From assembly GCA_009760855.2 (NCBI GenBank), contig WPIO01000012.1, positions 5,416,501 to 5,480,500 on the forward strand: 64,000 bases of DNA, read 5' to 3'. The notes beneath the pieces are model-generated. The model made no database searches, was not told where the DNA came from, and was given only the letters and a program-made list of their open reading frames with translations. The position numbers and the translations under genes were made by a program. This DNA comes from Cristatella mucedo (lineage: Eukaryota; Bryozoa; Phylactolaemata; Cristatellidae). Positions 54,506 through 64,000 of the stretch are shown here, piece by piece (position 1 is the first letter of the stretch; every line of letters starts with the position of its first letter).

Positions 54506-56037
54506 CCTCGCTACGGCTGGGAGAGCCAGCCATCAGGTGTAGTCGTTGGCAGCTGAAGCAGGCGAAGCGAGGCGAGGGAGCGATCGGGTGGGGAGTTCAA
54601 TCTCTCGCCCCAGCTCCTATCGAATTGGCCTCGTCTGCAGTCCCACCCACCACGTTGCAGCGCTTCCTCGTTCAGCCGTTTTTAGTTTGACAGGCAGCCG
54701 GCCGTGGCACGCGGCGGTCAGCCGGACTACTAACGCCAGCTCCCTACGAGACGGCGCCATTGGTCGGAAGGCTACTACTTTACGCTCCGCTTTCCTTAAG
54801 ACAATGGTGTAAGAGGATATGCCGCCGACCACGTTGCTGGCCCCTAACCAGCCTTTGTAGGGCGCTTTGAACGGCCCGAAAGCGACTGCGGTGGAGAACA
54901 ATCCGCATTTTGCCCTCGCAACATGCGGGGCTCCCGCGGACGCTCGCTGACCGAGCGATCCGCGGCGTGCAGCAAGTGCCGCCGGCGAGCCACCCGCAGA
55001 CCAACGCGATAGCTGCAACATTCGCCGCTGACCCCGATGGAGTTGCGCTCGCTCACTTTGGCAGAACCACCGACGGAAACCGCTGCTCTGGTATGTCGCC
55101 GCTTGAGCTCGCCGGACTCGGCGCATCGAGGGTATTGCGTGTTCTCGATTCACATGTGACTTTAGATGCGAATGGGGGCGCTCACTGTAGACTAGATGAC
55201 ATCTATATGTGGTCAGATAAGTAGAACTTGGTAATAATAATAATAGTGATTTCAGCATGCAGTAGTAGTTGTAGGAGAAAATGACTACCGCTCCCTTTGA
55301 TGTGCGACGCACGTCACTTCTGCGTTGCCGTTCGGGGGGGGTCGGAGAACTCCGCGTGCGACGAAGGCAATCGGTCTGCCGATGTCGCCGGCTGCTTCGC
55401 GTTCCCGCCAGCGCCTGCTAGCTAGCGGCGCGTTCAATTACAGCACGCTACTACCGACTGCAACCCGCTAATGCCCACCGCGGCTCTTTTCTGCGAAAGA
55501 CGTAGCGCGCAACGGCGCGGGCGAGCGGCTTCTTCTTGGAGGCTGCCGGCGAAGTGGGTTCCTTTCGCGCTCGCTCCCTTCTTCGGCCCCGCCCTAACTC
55601 GATCTCGCGAGCAGGCCGCGTCGCCAACTAGATACGTACCGCTATCGCGCGCCCAAACGCCGCCGAGGGGTGCGCCTCTGGCCGAGGGGCCCTGCTATCG
55701 CCTCGAGCTCGCGTGCCGTTACCTCGGGAGACTCTTATCGGCGGCTGGTACGCGGGAAGCCGACGCGAGAGCGGTAATCTATCCGGAGGGTTCTCGCGGT
55801 CGCCGCGGAGCGGCGGCGCTCGGCTCGCGGCGCGAGCTTCCATCGCAAAGCTGGGAGCCGTCACTCGACGCCAGCGGCGTCCGCAGGGAGCTGCATAGAA
55901 CGAGCGACTCTCCATCGGGCGGGTACTAGCGCGTGCGCCGCCGCCGCCCGCCGCCGGTGCCTCTTCATTTGCGAGAGCCGCACGGTCGACTAGCTGCTGG
56001 CTTCGCGCGATGACAGCACTGACGGCTTGCGGCCTCT

Positions 56038-56070
<33 letters not shown>

Positions 56071-57075
56071 TAGCTGTGCGCGCCTGCGCGAGCTGCCGCG
56101 CCTGCGCTCGGCCTCCCGCAAAGGCGCGAGCGCTCGCTAGTTTCTGTGCACGTCCGCCCGCGCGCGCGTAAGCTGTCGTACAGTGCGCGCGAGCGTGCGC
56201 ACGCCCTCGCGCACCAACGAGCTCGTGGGCGCTACGCTACGGGCCTTGAAAGGCGCGAACCGCAGCGAACCGCAGCGGCGGCGGCCACGTGTAGCCACTG
56301 CGGCCGGCCGCCGCCGCCGCGGTCGACCGTGGGCTGGTGGGAAATCGGCTAGCTTCTTTCTTCTCTCGCCGAATAAAAAGGCGGTCGGTCCTCATTCTGG
56401 CCAGCTCTTTGCCGCCGGCCGGTGCCGGCGCGAGCAGGCGGAGCGAATTCGCGCTCGAATGCGGCGACTTTGCGCGCACGAGCTGCGCTCCCCCCCCCCC
56501 TCGATCCGCGAGAGCTGGCCAGTGCGTGCGGGCGCCGTACCGTCGCGGTGCGCAGTCGCCGAGCATTACGCACCCGTTCCAGGAGTCTCGTCCGCAGAGC
56601 ATGAACGCCGACTCCGGCGACGGCCTTCGAAGCCTGCCGCCGTCTCGCCGAAATGCGACGACGGCCCTCAGCGGGCGCGAGTTCTTCGGCCGGGAGACGC
56701 AGCAGCGGCGACAAGAGTGCGCCGCCTACCTTCGCGGCCAGCTGAGCGCCAAGATTCGCGGGAACCGCCGGGTTGCAGCAGCAGACAGGACGACGAGTAG
56801 GGCCTGCCGGACAGCCACGTCGGCGAGCGATCAATCCGAGGACTTCGCGAGCTCGGCCCGCGAGGGTTCCCTGCCTCGGCGGAGGCTGTTTCCGGTGAGC
56901 CGCCGCCCGCGAGGAGCACGGCGCGGCGCGGCCGCGGCTGAGGACCGTCGCAACGGCGGCGTGGACGTCACGCGGTGCGCCCTCATTCGGTCACCCGCTG
57001 CAGTCTTGCTCAGGCGACGGAGCGACGAGACGGTGGCCGCTGCGAGGCTACTGCTGTTCGGCGCGCGACAGTAGT
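54504..57075. promoter_or_regulatory. GC- and CpG-rich block, candidate CpG island
   Basis: The sequence is dense in CG, CGCG, GCGC and CCG words, strongest at 55320-57070, quite unlike the 1-50 kb part. Long open frames on both strands (54617-55312 minus, 56183-56800 plus, 56337-57074 plus) are Arg/Ala/Ser-rich and overlap one another, as expected by chance in GC-rich DNA. A CGG run lies at 56038-56070. It could be the promoter region and 5'UTR of a + strand gene whose exon starts at 63853, or of a gene on the other strand. Confidence 0.4.
56038..56070. repeat. (CGG)n run
   Basis: Eleven GCG/CGG units in the GC-rich block. Confidence 0.95.
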
Positions 57076-57400
57076 ACGGCTCAGCTGAACGTCAGGAAAG
57101 TCCAGTGCACTGCCTCGCATTAGAGCCCTGTCTGCTCAACCACATGGCCAAGACAATTAAGTATTTAGTCCTTGAGAATTTACCGCAGCACACTCTAAGC
57201 AGGGTGGCATGCGTTACGCGGTCAGCTGTAAGCAGCGAATGGCTCATACAGCAATGCCACCGGGCTGAGAGGCCTATTTGAAGTACGAGGATTGTCAATG
57301 AGGCAAACACAAGATAAGTATAAGCACTGGAAGGCTCGAGAGGAAGCAGAATCGAGGGGCAGCTGGATAGCAGGCAGAAGCGATGGAAAGCAGGACCAGA

Positions 57401-57577
57401 AGTAGTAGCGACGCAGTAGTGAGCGCTAGGGCAGGAAGTAGTAGCGCCAGGGCAGGAAGTAGTAGCGACGCAGTAGTGAGCGCTAGGGCAGGAAGTAGTA
57501 GCGACGCAGTAGTGAGCGCTAGGGCAGGAAGTAGTAGCGACGCAGTAGTGAGCGCTAGGGCAGGAAGTAGTAGCGAT
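57401..57577. repeat. 36-bp minisatellite
   Basis: Four 36-bp units start at 57401, 57458, 57494 and 57530, with a shortened 21-bp unit at 57437. One unit spells AGTAGTAGCGACGCAGTAGT, then GAGCGCTAGGGCAGGA. The period is a multiple of three. The + strand frame (57383-57742) encodes the 12-residue repeat SSSDAVVSARAG. Confidence 0.93.
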
Positions 57578-57734
57578 CAGAAAGAATCTTGGCAGAGAAC
57601 AGCTACGGTCGAAAGCTGCTGGAAGGTGCACGAGCAGCTGCTACGAACGATCGCTGCGTCCGCCGAGCCTCCCAGTTACCACCCTCTTCCTGTAGGGAAT
57701 AGCAGACCTACTTCTGTAGATGCTCATGAGGTAG

Positions 57735-58650
57735 CGCGGTAATAATAAGAATAAAAATAATAATAAAAATAATAATAATAATGCATTCGATGTAGTTCCC
57801 TCAGAGAACTTAATCTCATTCTGGGCACTTCACATTTGCTGCAAAGAAAGCACGATCGAATGGTTCAAGGTACCATGCTCGATAAACAACAAGGTTAACG
57901 TGGTTAAGGGTGACATGCACATGGTCAGCATGCAAGTTTGATTAAGGGCAGCATGCAACGGTGTCAGTACGCTTAAGCACATTAAGGACAAATCATGGGG
58001 ACTCGCTAAATGCTGCGATAAATAAATGTATTTTTAGTTTCTCTTTAAATGTGGACAAGAAAGAAGGTGCTGTGTGACGCAGGTCGGAAGTGAGTTCCAG
58101 GCTTAGGAAGCATACGAGCTAAAGGCACGGTCTCCAAAGGATTTGAGATTTTTACGAGGTATGGGTAATGTAATGTAATATATCTCCGTCTGTAACTCCA
58201 CAAAGCCATTAAGACTATGTGGGTGTTACGCAGGAGAGTTTTGTATAGCGAACTCACAGCCTAAGCGGCTTTCGGTACGCATTCGGTAGCCCACAGACTT
58301 CGTCTCACGAAACAAAGAGAAAGTGGGAAGCATAGCAGAGTCAGGAGAGCAGTTGAGGTAGTGAGTAGCGTGGAAGTAGCAGCTCAGGACCGCTGACAGG
58401 GATGAGCCATAGTCGGCAGTAGTATAGTCGTCGTCGTTGCGTAAACAGATTCCGAAAAGCAGATGACACGGTGCATAGCCTGGTGGGGGTAGATCTAATC
58501 GACCGATAGGTAGGTTGGCGCCAATAAATAAAAAGGGGTGAGAAAACCTTTAAGTCGATGCGTTGCTTGACTGTGAGCCAGTGCAGGTCGGCAAAAAGTG
58601 GTGAAATGTAGCAATTTCGACGCTCACGACAGACGAGCCTGGCGTCAGCC
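57735..58650 (-). mobile_element. Family A LINE, 3' part, split by family B LINE
   Basis: It opens with an AATAAT run, then TTCCCTCAGAGAACTTAATC (reversed tail), CATGGTCAGCATGCAAG and CGAGCTAAAGGCACGGTCTC. After the insertion at 58166-58435 it resumes at GATTCCGAAAAGCAGATGAC and TGAGCCAGTGCAGGTCGGCA (reversed LHWLP block). Confidence 0.82.
58166..58435 (-). mobile_element. Family B LINE, nested insertion
   Basis: TAATGTAATGTAATATATCT is the reversed tail. ACTATGTGGGTGTTACGCAG, GTAGCCCACAGACTTCGTCT and GAAGTAGCAGCTCAGGACCG follow the same order as 24345-24545. Confidence 0.83.
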
Positions 58651-59288
58651 GTGTCGGCCTGGTTCCGCGCTCCATAATAAACGGCAACTGCTGTATATCC
58701 AGCGATCTTTTACCGGCTGTATTTGCCCGATGTCGAGTGCTGCTCGTGCCGGTCGACGCGTAGAATAGGTGCGCTATAGCACGCCATGTGCAATGGTTGT
58801 CTTTTTCCTTGAAGGGAAGCAGGAAGTTTCGGAGAGCGGCCCGCGCGATAAAGCTATTAATCAACGTTTGCCACTTATGCAAGGAGTGAGTACCACCTCG
58901 AGGCACATCACGTACTTCATTTGCTGCTGGCACACCGGCCTCCGCCCCGTCATCGACGAGCTTTCGCTTGCCTTATCGTCGCCTCTGTTGCAGCGGCCGA
59001 GCTGTGCGGGAGCGCTCACTCGTGACCGGCCTGCATCCCCCCTCCTGAGCTCAACTGTAGGCTCCGTTTGCCCCGGGCCGGAGGTGCTAGCGCCTCGGCG
59101 GGCCAGGCTATTGACAACTGTCGCTTCAAAAGAGAGCCTATCGTGTTAGCCGGTTGCAAGCCCGAGTATACTTGTAAACAGAGTTACATACTGTAGACTG
59201 GGCGTGAGCACCGCACAGCACTTCCTTTGCCGTTGGCGATCGCATCGAGTCGTAGGAACTAACTAGGCATACTCGGGTACGTCTAGAT
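58651..59288. other. No recognised gene
   Basis: Moderately GC-rich. The open frame at 58769-59149 has no motif. A + strand gene promoter could also lie here, but nothing specific supports it. Confidence 0.4.
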
Positions 59289-59443
59289 GTCTAGTTGCCT
59301 AGTTGCCTAGTTGCCTAGTTGTCTAGTTGCCTAGTTGTCTGGTTGCTTAGTTGTCTGGTTGCCTAGTTGTCTGGTTGCCTAGTTGTCTAGTTGCCTAGTT
59401 GTCTAGTTGCCTAGTTGTTTAGTTGCCTAGTTGTCTAGTTGCC
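59289..59443. repeat. 8-bp minisatellite CTAGTTGY
   Basis: About nineteen units, alternating CTAGTTGC, CTAGTTGT and CTGGTTGC. Higher-order 16-bp alternation is visible. Confidence 0.93.
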
Positions 59444-59828
59444 AAGTGGGCATTTCGCGGCTCGTCGCGCCAAACTTGCAAACTATCAAATATGCGCTTC
59501 CATGCAATTCAAGTCGTAACACGTGTAGTGATAATAAGAAAACTGCTAATGTGTCGCACGGTCATAGCAATCTCAATGCACTGAACACAACAACTAAAGG
59601 ATCGTCTACTCTGCTAGCATATTCCAATTCATTCTGTCTGCACAACCTCAAAATATCTATCAATTTACTCACAAAGACGCTTCTGTTTTTATATTACAGA
59701 CTAGCTTTTCACCCTTGAAGTAAAAAAAAGCATGTTATACGTTATACCTTGTACTTACGGTACTATCTGACATACATGAATAAGCGAAATGTATATGCTA
59801 ACGAACATGCACACACTCGAGTTCGCGA

Positions 59829-59939
59829 ACACACACACACACACACACACAAACGCGCGAGCACATATACATATATTTATATGCAGTGTATCTATTCAGT
59901 ATATGGAGGTACATATCCTCTACGAATTGCACTTGCATT

Positions 59940-59974
<35 letters not shown>
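59829..59974. repeat. Short (CA)n and (TA)n arrays
   Basis: CA repeats at about 59829-59850 and a TA array at 59944-59974. Confidence 0.9.
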
Positions 59975-59976
<2 letters not shown>

Positions 59977-59984
59977 TAATGTAT

Positions 59985-60470
59985 ACTGCATATTCTGATT
60001 ACTTAAATGCCGAATTTAGCGCACTGACTGGCTCATATTCTCTTGTAGCTCATGTGAATGACCCCACTCGCAATAAGGTTCGCACACTCGATCAAATATT
60101 TTCATACAAATGTATGCTATCATTCCCTATTAATATCTAATTCTGCTCATCGCATACGTATCTCGTTCAGTCTACACTGTGCCCTCATCCGAATCCAAAA
60201 TCCCCTGTGAATCGAGAAACCTTGGGAACCTTTACATCGATGCAGTCCGAACGAAAATACATCTTTTACCCCTGCTGCTCTATCCGCCCTTCCAACCTGT
60301 CGTCATTGGGACAATGTTAACATACCGCACGACACTTGCTGACAAGCTCGACGAATTTGCGTCTCTGACTAACCCCAATCGACAAACACGCATTAGAGGT
60401 TGCTGCTACTGTGCGCTACAACTAAGCAGCTTTCCGTGCTAAATTATCGTCCCTCATCTCATGCAGCAGC
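59985..60470 (+). mobile_element. Family A LINE, endonuclease C-terminal fragment
   Basis: FSALTGSYSLVAHVNDPTR and KVRTLDQIFSYKC correspond to RALTGSFSLVAHVHCPTH and GHTLDQIFS of the copy at 40430. Later pieces (CCTGTGAATCGAGAAACC, AAGCTCGACGAATTTGCG) match that copy at 41047 and 41169. Dead. Confidence 0.75.
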
Positions 60471-62040
60471 TAAGAAGTGTGATGCCTAAGTAGAGGCAAT
60501 TGGGAATGGTGCCCGGCTAAGTAAAGAAGCAGTGTCGACCGGAGGCCGTCTGCAGCAGCTGGACTGAACGCCTCTATAGGGTTCGTCTCGGGCGCCGACA
60601 GATAGTGCAGCCTCTGGGTTACCTGGGTTACAAGTCCGCTGTACGACCGATCGTACGCCACCGATCGTACTTTTCGTTCGACAGTCCGTGCAGAGCCTGG
60701 CACAGCCTCGGCAGCTTTAATGTACGCCTCTTACGCGCTCGAGCCGACTCGAAATTCTCGTGGCTCCAGGCTAGCCCGGGGCTCTCCGAACTAGCAATCC
60801 ACCGCCTCGGCGGCCCTGGCAACCTGCAGCTGCGGTGCCTAGTGCAATTAGGAATGCCCGACACGATTGCAAATTGCTGGGAACTCTGCCCGGGAAGTAG
60901 GACGCGGGTAATTACGGACAGAAGACGGAAAGGCTGAAGGAAAGCCCGGCAGTAGAGTCGGCAGCTTGAGCGAAGATAGCATCTGTAGTTTGGCTGCAGT
61001 CGCGAACAGTTCGGAATTCATCCAACGACCAACGCTATCAGTTCATTTCACTATGGGCGGAGCAGAGGAAACACGGCTACCCCTCTTGCCACTCGTTCAA
61101 AGATCAGGGGCAGCGCCATTAATTAAACGAGACCGTAGCATCGTTGCCTAGCATTTGTAAAAAAAAAGAGCTACGTAGGCGAAAGGATTGAATGTAGGCG
61201 CCTGCTGCAGTACTCTTTAAACGAAAGAGGTAGCCAGCGAGCGGTTCCCTAGGAGACGCAGGCGTTTCCTAGGAGACCTGAGGGTTCCCATGAGACCAAA
61301 GGGTACGTAAAACCTGATGTTGTTCTATTGGATCAGCTATTCGCGGAGGAGCTAAGGTAAGGCAGGTGTAATACTGTAATTGACCCCTATCAGGTGTTAG
61401 GCAGGAAGAGTATAGTCAAGAGGATGTGCGGATGAATTTCGTTGATTTATGGATCATAGTATCGGCCATGTTAAGTATACAGTGGCGTACCGAAAGGGGC
61501 AGGGGGCATTTGTCTCCGGGTCGTTGGATCGGGGGTGGGGGCACCAAAATGTGCGCCTGGGGGATACTGGGGGGGGGGGCGCACTATCTGTGTAGTTCGT
61601 CCCGGGCGAACAGCATCCTAGAAATGCCACAGTTAGAATAAACTGCAGAGGCTAGGCAGAATTTTAGAGAGGATCCAGAACATGAGAGCGTCCAGACGCG
61701 ACCGTGAACATTTGGATGGTACGGAGAGCTAATCGTCGGCTGCATATGTGTCAGACCTAATGCCGCGGACCCGAACCACCATTTCGAAAGGTGCTGCACG
61801 CATGAAGAATTGTTGGAGACGAAGGAATATGTTGTGACACATGCCCTTTTCTCGGGCGTGCCACCCAAGTGGAGGTGGATGCGGCCAGCTACGACACGCC
61901 CTTCCAAGGGCAAGAAATCCGTGAGAACCACATTTGTGGGCGGCAGAACTTCGAAGGCAAGAGTTGCAATGCTCTATCAAGAGGATCAGTGAGTCGACTA
62001 GCGGCAGAATTTGCATAGGGCAGAGAGGTAACGAGCAGCC
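60471..62040. other. No recognised gene; hAT-like terminal motif at 61480
   Basis: The open frame 60605-60937 has no motif. TTCCTAGGAGAC-like words recur near 61245-61290. At 61480 the sequence CAGTGGCGTACCGAAAGGGG followed by G-rich runs resembles termini of non-autonomous hAT elements, but no matching right end was found. Confidence 0.35.
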
Positions 62041-62470
62041 CTCGAGCCCGATTGTCATAGGGCTCGAGCTCGTACTTACACTTATCGCGGGCTTTGAGAA
62101 GCTCTCTTCGACCAGTCTAAACATACCTTTTTTAATTGGGCGAGGTGGAAATTACTGTTTTTTGTACGAGAGTATGAATGCCGAGACCGATTATGGACCA
62201 TGGATTGAAGTGGGTAGATGCCTCCCAAACGACACGAGTCACGAGAGCGGGTGGCACGATGGATGCAAAGCATGGGTGATAAGTACTTGGGACGGTTATT
62301 CTGCTGCTACAGTATTTTGTATAAGTATTCCGAGCTTGCTCCCTATGAAAATAGAGCTCGAGCTCGGACCCACAATCAGTGCAGGCTTTGAGAATCTTTA
62401 TTAATTGAGCGAGCTGGCAATTACTGCTTTGTACGAGACTATGAATACAGCGACCGACTATGGACAAAAG
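62041..62470. repeat. Imperfect direct repeat, about 295-bp period
   Basis: 62057-62210 and 62350-62465 share GGGCTCGAGCTCGTACTTAC versus AGAGCTCGAGCTCGGACCCA, GGGCTTTGAGAAGCTCT versus AGGCTTTGAGAATCTTT, and CGAGAGTATGAATGCCGAGA versus CGAGACTATGAATACAGCGA. The origin is unknown. Confidence 0.65.
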
Positions 62471-63852
62471 AAATTTCCAATTACTAAGCTGCGTTACTCG
62501 CGGGCACGATCTTAGCCATGCATACGCGGACGGGTTCTGACCCATTAGGGCAGCGGTTCTCAGCCTGCGGGTCAAGAAGAAGCTGTAGGAGTGGGGAGGC
62601 CTTGACCTAGCCCGAGGGAGCCAATCGTGTGAAAGCTGAAAAGGAGTGCTGGTTTAGCAGCCGGCCAGGCATTCTCCTTCAGGTCGACCCTACGGGCAGA
62701 GCCCGGTAGCTCCCTTTTGACGTGGTTTCGTAATGTGTGTGCGCGTGTGTGTGCGCGTGCGTGTGTGCGAGCGTGCGCGTGCGCGTGCACGTGCGCGTGC
62801 GCGTGCGTGTGCACTTTGCCACTCTATCTCGGCCTCCACCATGGCCAGACGGTTGGTAATTATATAGACGCTTTGGGAGTTTCGCACCTAAACCTGTGAC
62901 GGCGGAGGTGGAGGGGGGCTTTTGTGGCTTAGGTCGGGTAGCCGAGCAGAGCATGGCGCCTAGGCTTCTCTGCTAACTCACGTCCTCGTTCGCTGTCATA
63001 AATTTATAATAAGAATAGTCCAACTAAAATGTTTTTTCTTCAACTTGCCATGCGGCAATTATATCTTCTTCTGTGTGCTTTGCGTACGCTGGAAAGGAAG
63101 CGAAGCAGCTTTTTAGCGATGACAACACGTATAAAGGCACCTACCAAAGCGATGCGTGGTGTTCGAGAGGAGCAGGAAGATGCTTTGCCTTTTTTTAAAG
63201 CCACGTAGTCAGAAGATTCTGTAAATTAGTCAGGAGCCAGGAGGTCGCTACGCTGCCGATTCGGGAGCCAATACAAGTCGGCGAGAAGTGGTGCAATGTG
63301 GCAGTTTCGATGTTCAAGAGAGAAAAGCTTAGTGGCAGAGTTACGGTGTAATGTGGCAGATTCGGAATTCACAAATTAATGCCCGTTTGCAGATTTTTGC
63401 ACCACCTGCAGCCTTCTTACTGCGAAGGCAACCGCCTTACTTAGTGTGCCATCACAGCTCTCCAAGGCTGTTAGACCTGCACGGAAAGAGTTGCACAAGA
63501 GTTCGAACTCATTCGGTATTCGATGGCAGACCGATCACTTAACCTAACGTGCCGGCGAGGGCAGTACTAAGGTGTCTGGAGACCTTAGCTTGCCGGCAAC
63601 AATCTTTTCTTTATGCCTGCCTGTCAGAGGGGGCCAGTCTCCGAGTCAAACCTTGAACACTCGGTTGGATTCGAAAACAATGGTGGAGACGGACGCTCTC
63701 AAACGAAGCACTTTTTAGGTGTCCAAGTGTGCGACCCTGGTAAAGCGCCACTTTAAATGCATGCGAGCATGCAGATTCGGCTTTCCTCTGACTGGTAGAT
63801 GGCCTCGTAATTGAACGTGCAGCTACCACTGACTGGTGGTTTTCTGCTGCAG
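62471..63852. other. No recognised gene; GTGCGC array and LINE scrap
   Basis: A GTGTGC/GTGCGC array lies at 62737-62812. A short - strand family A LINE scrap lies at about 63250-63345 (CAATACAAGTCGGCGAGAAG, GTGGCAGTTTCGATGTTC). The end, TGGTTTTCTGCTGCAG, is the acceptor of the next exon. Confidence 0.5.
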
Positions 63853-64000
63853 CCTCCTGTGGTATGCCATAACGAATGAGTCGTGGTACAAAATGGTGGA
63901 CAAGATCCTCACCGAGAGCAACGAGATGGGCAGCGTCTCGATGTCGACGAGCACCTTTAGCACGTTGGTACCCAACGCCGTGACCAGGGAATACGAGAAG
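63853..64000 (+). CDS. Partial exon of an unrecognised gene
   Basis: A strong acceptor (GGTTTTCTGCTGCAG, ending 63852) precedes an uninterrupted frame to the window edge. It encodes LLWYAITNESWYKMVDKILT, then ESNEMGSVSMSTSTFSTLVP and NAVTREYEK. The other two frames stop early. Codon use is balanced and rich in C/G third positions, like the PARP exons. I do not recognise the family. The mixed hydrophobic, then charged and Ser/Thr-rich composition could suit a membrane-adjacent or enzyme region. It enters with one nucleotide finishing a codon (phase 2) and is cut by the window end. Confidence 0.65.

Noticed and set aside
56183-57074. Arg/Ala-rich frames of 160-245 codons in GC-rich block
   Set aside because: Several overlap on both strands at once, as expected when stop codons are rare in GC-rich DNA. 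There is no motif and no splice evidence.
59289-59443. CRISPR array
   Set aside because: The repeat is an 8-bp minisatellite without spacers, and the DNA is eukaryotic.

Overview
This is animal (metazoan) nuclear DNA, most likely from an invertebrate. It has spliced exons with GT/AG borders, abundant microsatellites, tRNA-derived SINEs, non-LTR retrotransposons of CR1/L2 style with ATT tails, and a Tc1-like relic. I cannot place the species from sequence alone.

The main gene runs on the + strand from about 18.5 kb to 49.4 kb. It encodes a large macrodomain poly(ADP-ribose) polymerase of the PARP14 type. From 18898 I can link twelve coding exons whose phases agree at every junction (about 1,539 residues to the stop at 49401). 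Domain order is: linker, KH-like repeats, macrodomain 1, alanine-rich linker, macrodomain 2, KH-like, KH-like, WWE, and C-terminal ART catalytic domain. The catalytic domain carries an H-Y-I triad, which predicts mono-ADP-ribosylation. One or two further exons (18513-18711 with a KH-like motif, and perhaps 18790-18856) probably lie upstream. The remaining 5' exons were not found. A CpG-rich patch at 60-420 is a weak candidate for the promoter and first exon.

The other DNA from 1 to 49 kb is intron or upstream sequence filled with repeats. Family A is a CR1/L2-like LINE with endonuclease, RT and C-terminal pieces on both strands. SINE-1 is a tRNA-derived SINE with about ten copies. SINE-2 is a second tRNA-headed SINE whose tail matches the family A LINE tail. 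There is also a Tc1/mariner relic at 25.6-26.6 kb and a tandem duplication at 44.9-47.2 kb in which one copy has gained a SINE-1.

After the PARP stop (49.4-64 kb) the character changes. I see no SINE-1 or SINE-2 copies. There are fragments of a second LINE family (B), a 350-bp CT tract, a very GC- and CpG-rich block (54.5-57.1 kb) with a CGG run, a 36-bp coding-phase minisatellite and an 8-bp minisatellite. At the right edge (63853-64000) an open, well-bordered + strand exon of an unrecognised gene begins and runs off the window. The GC-rich block may be its CpG-island promoter.
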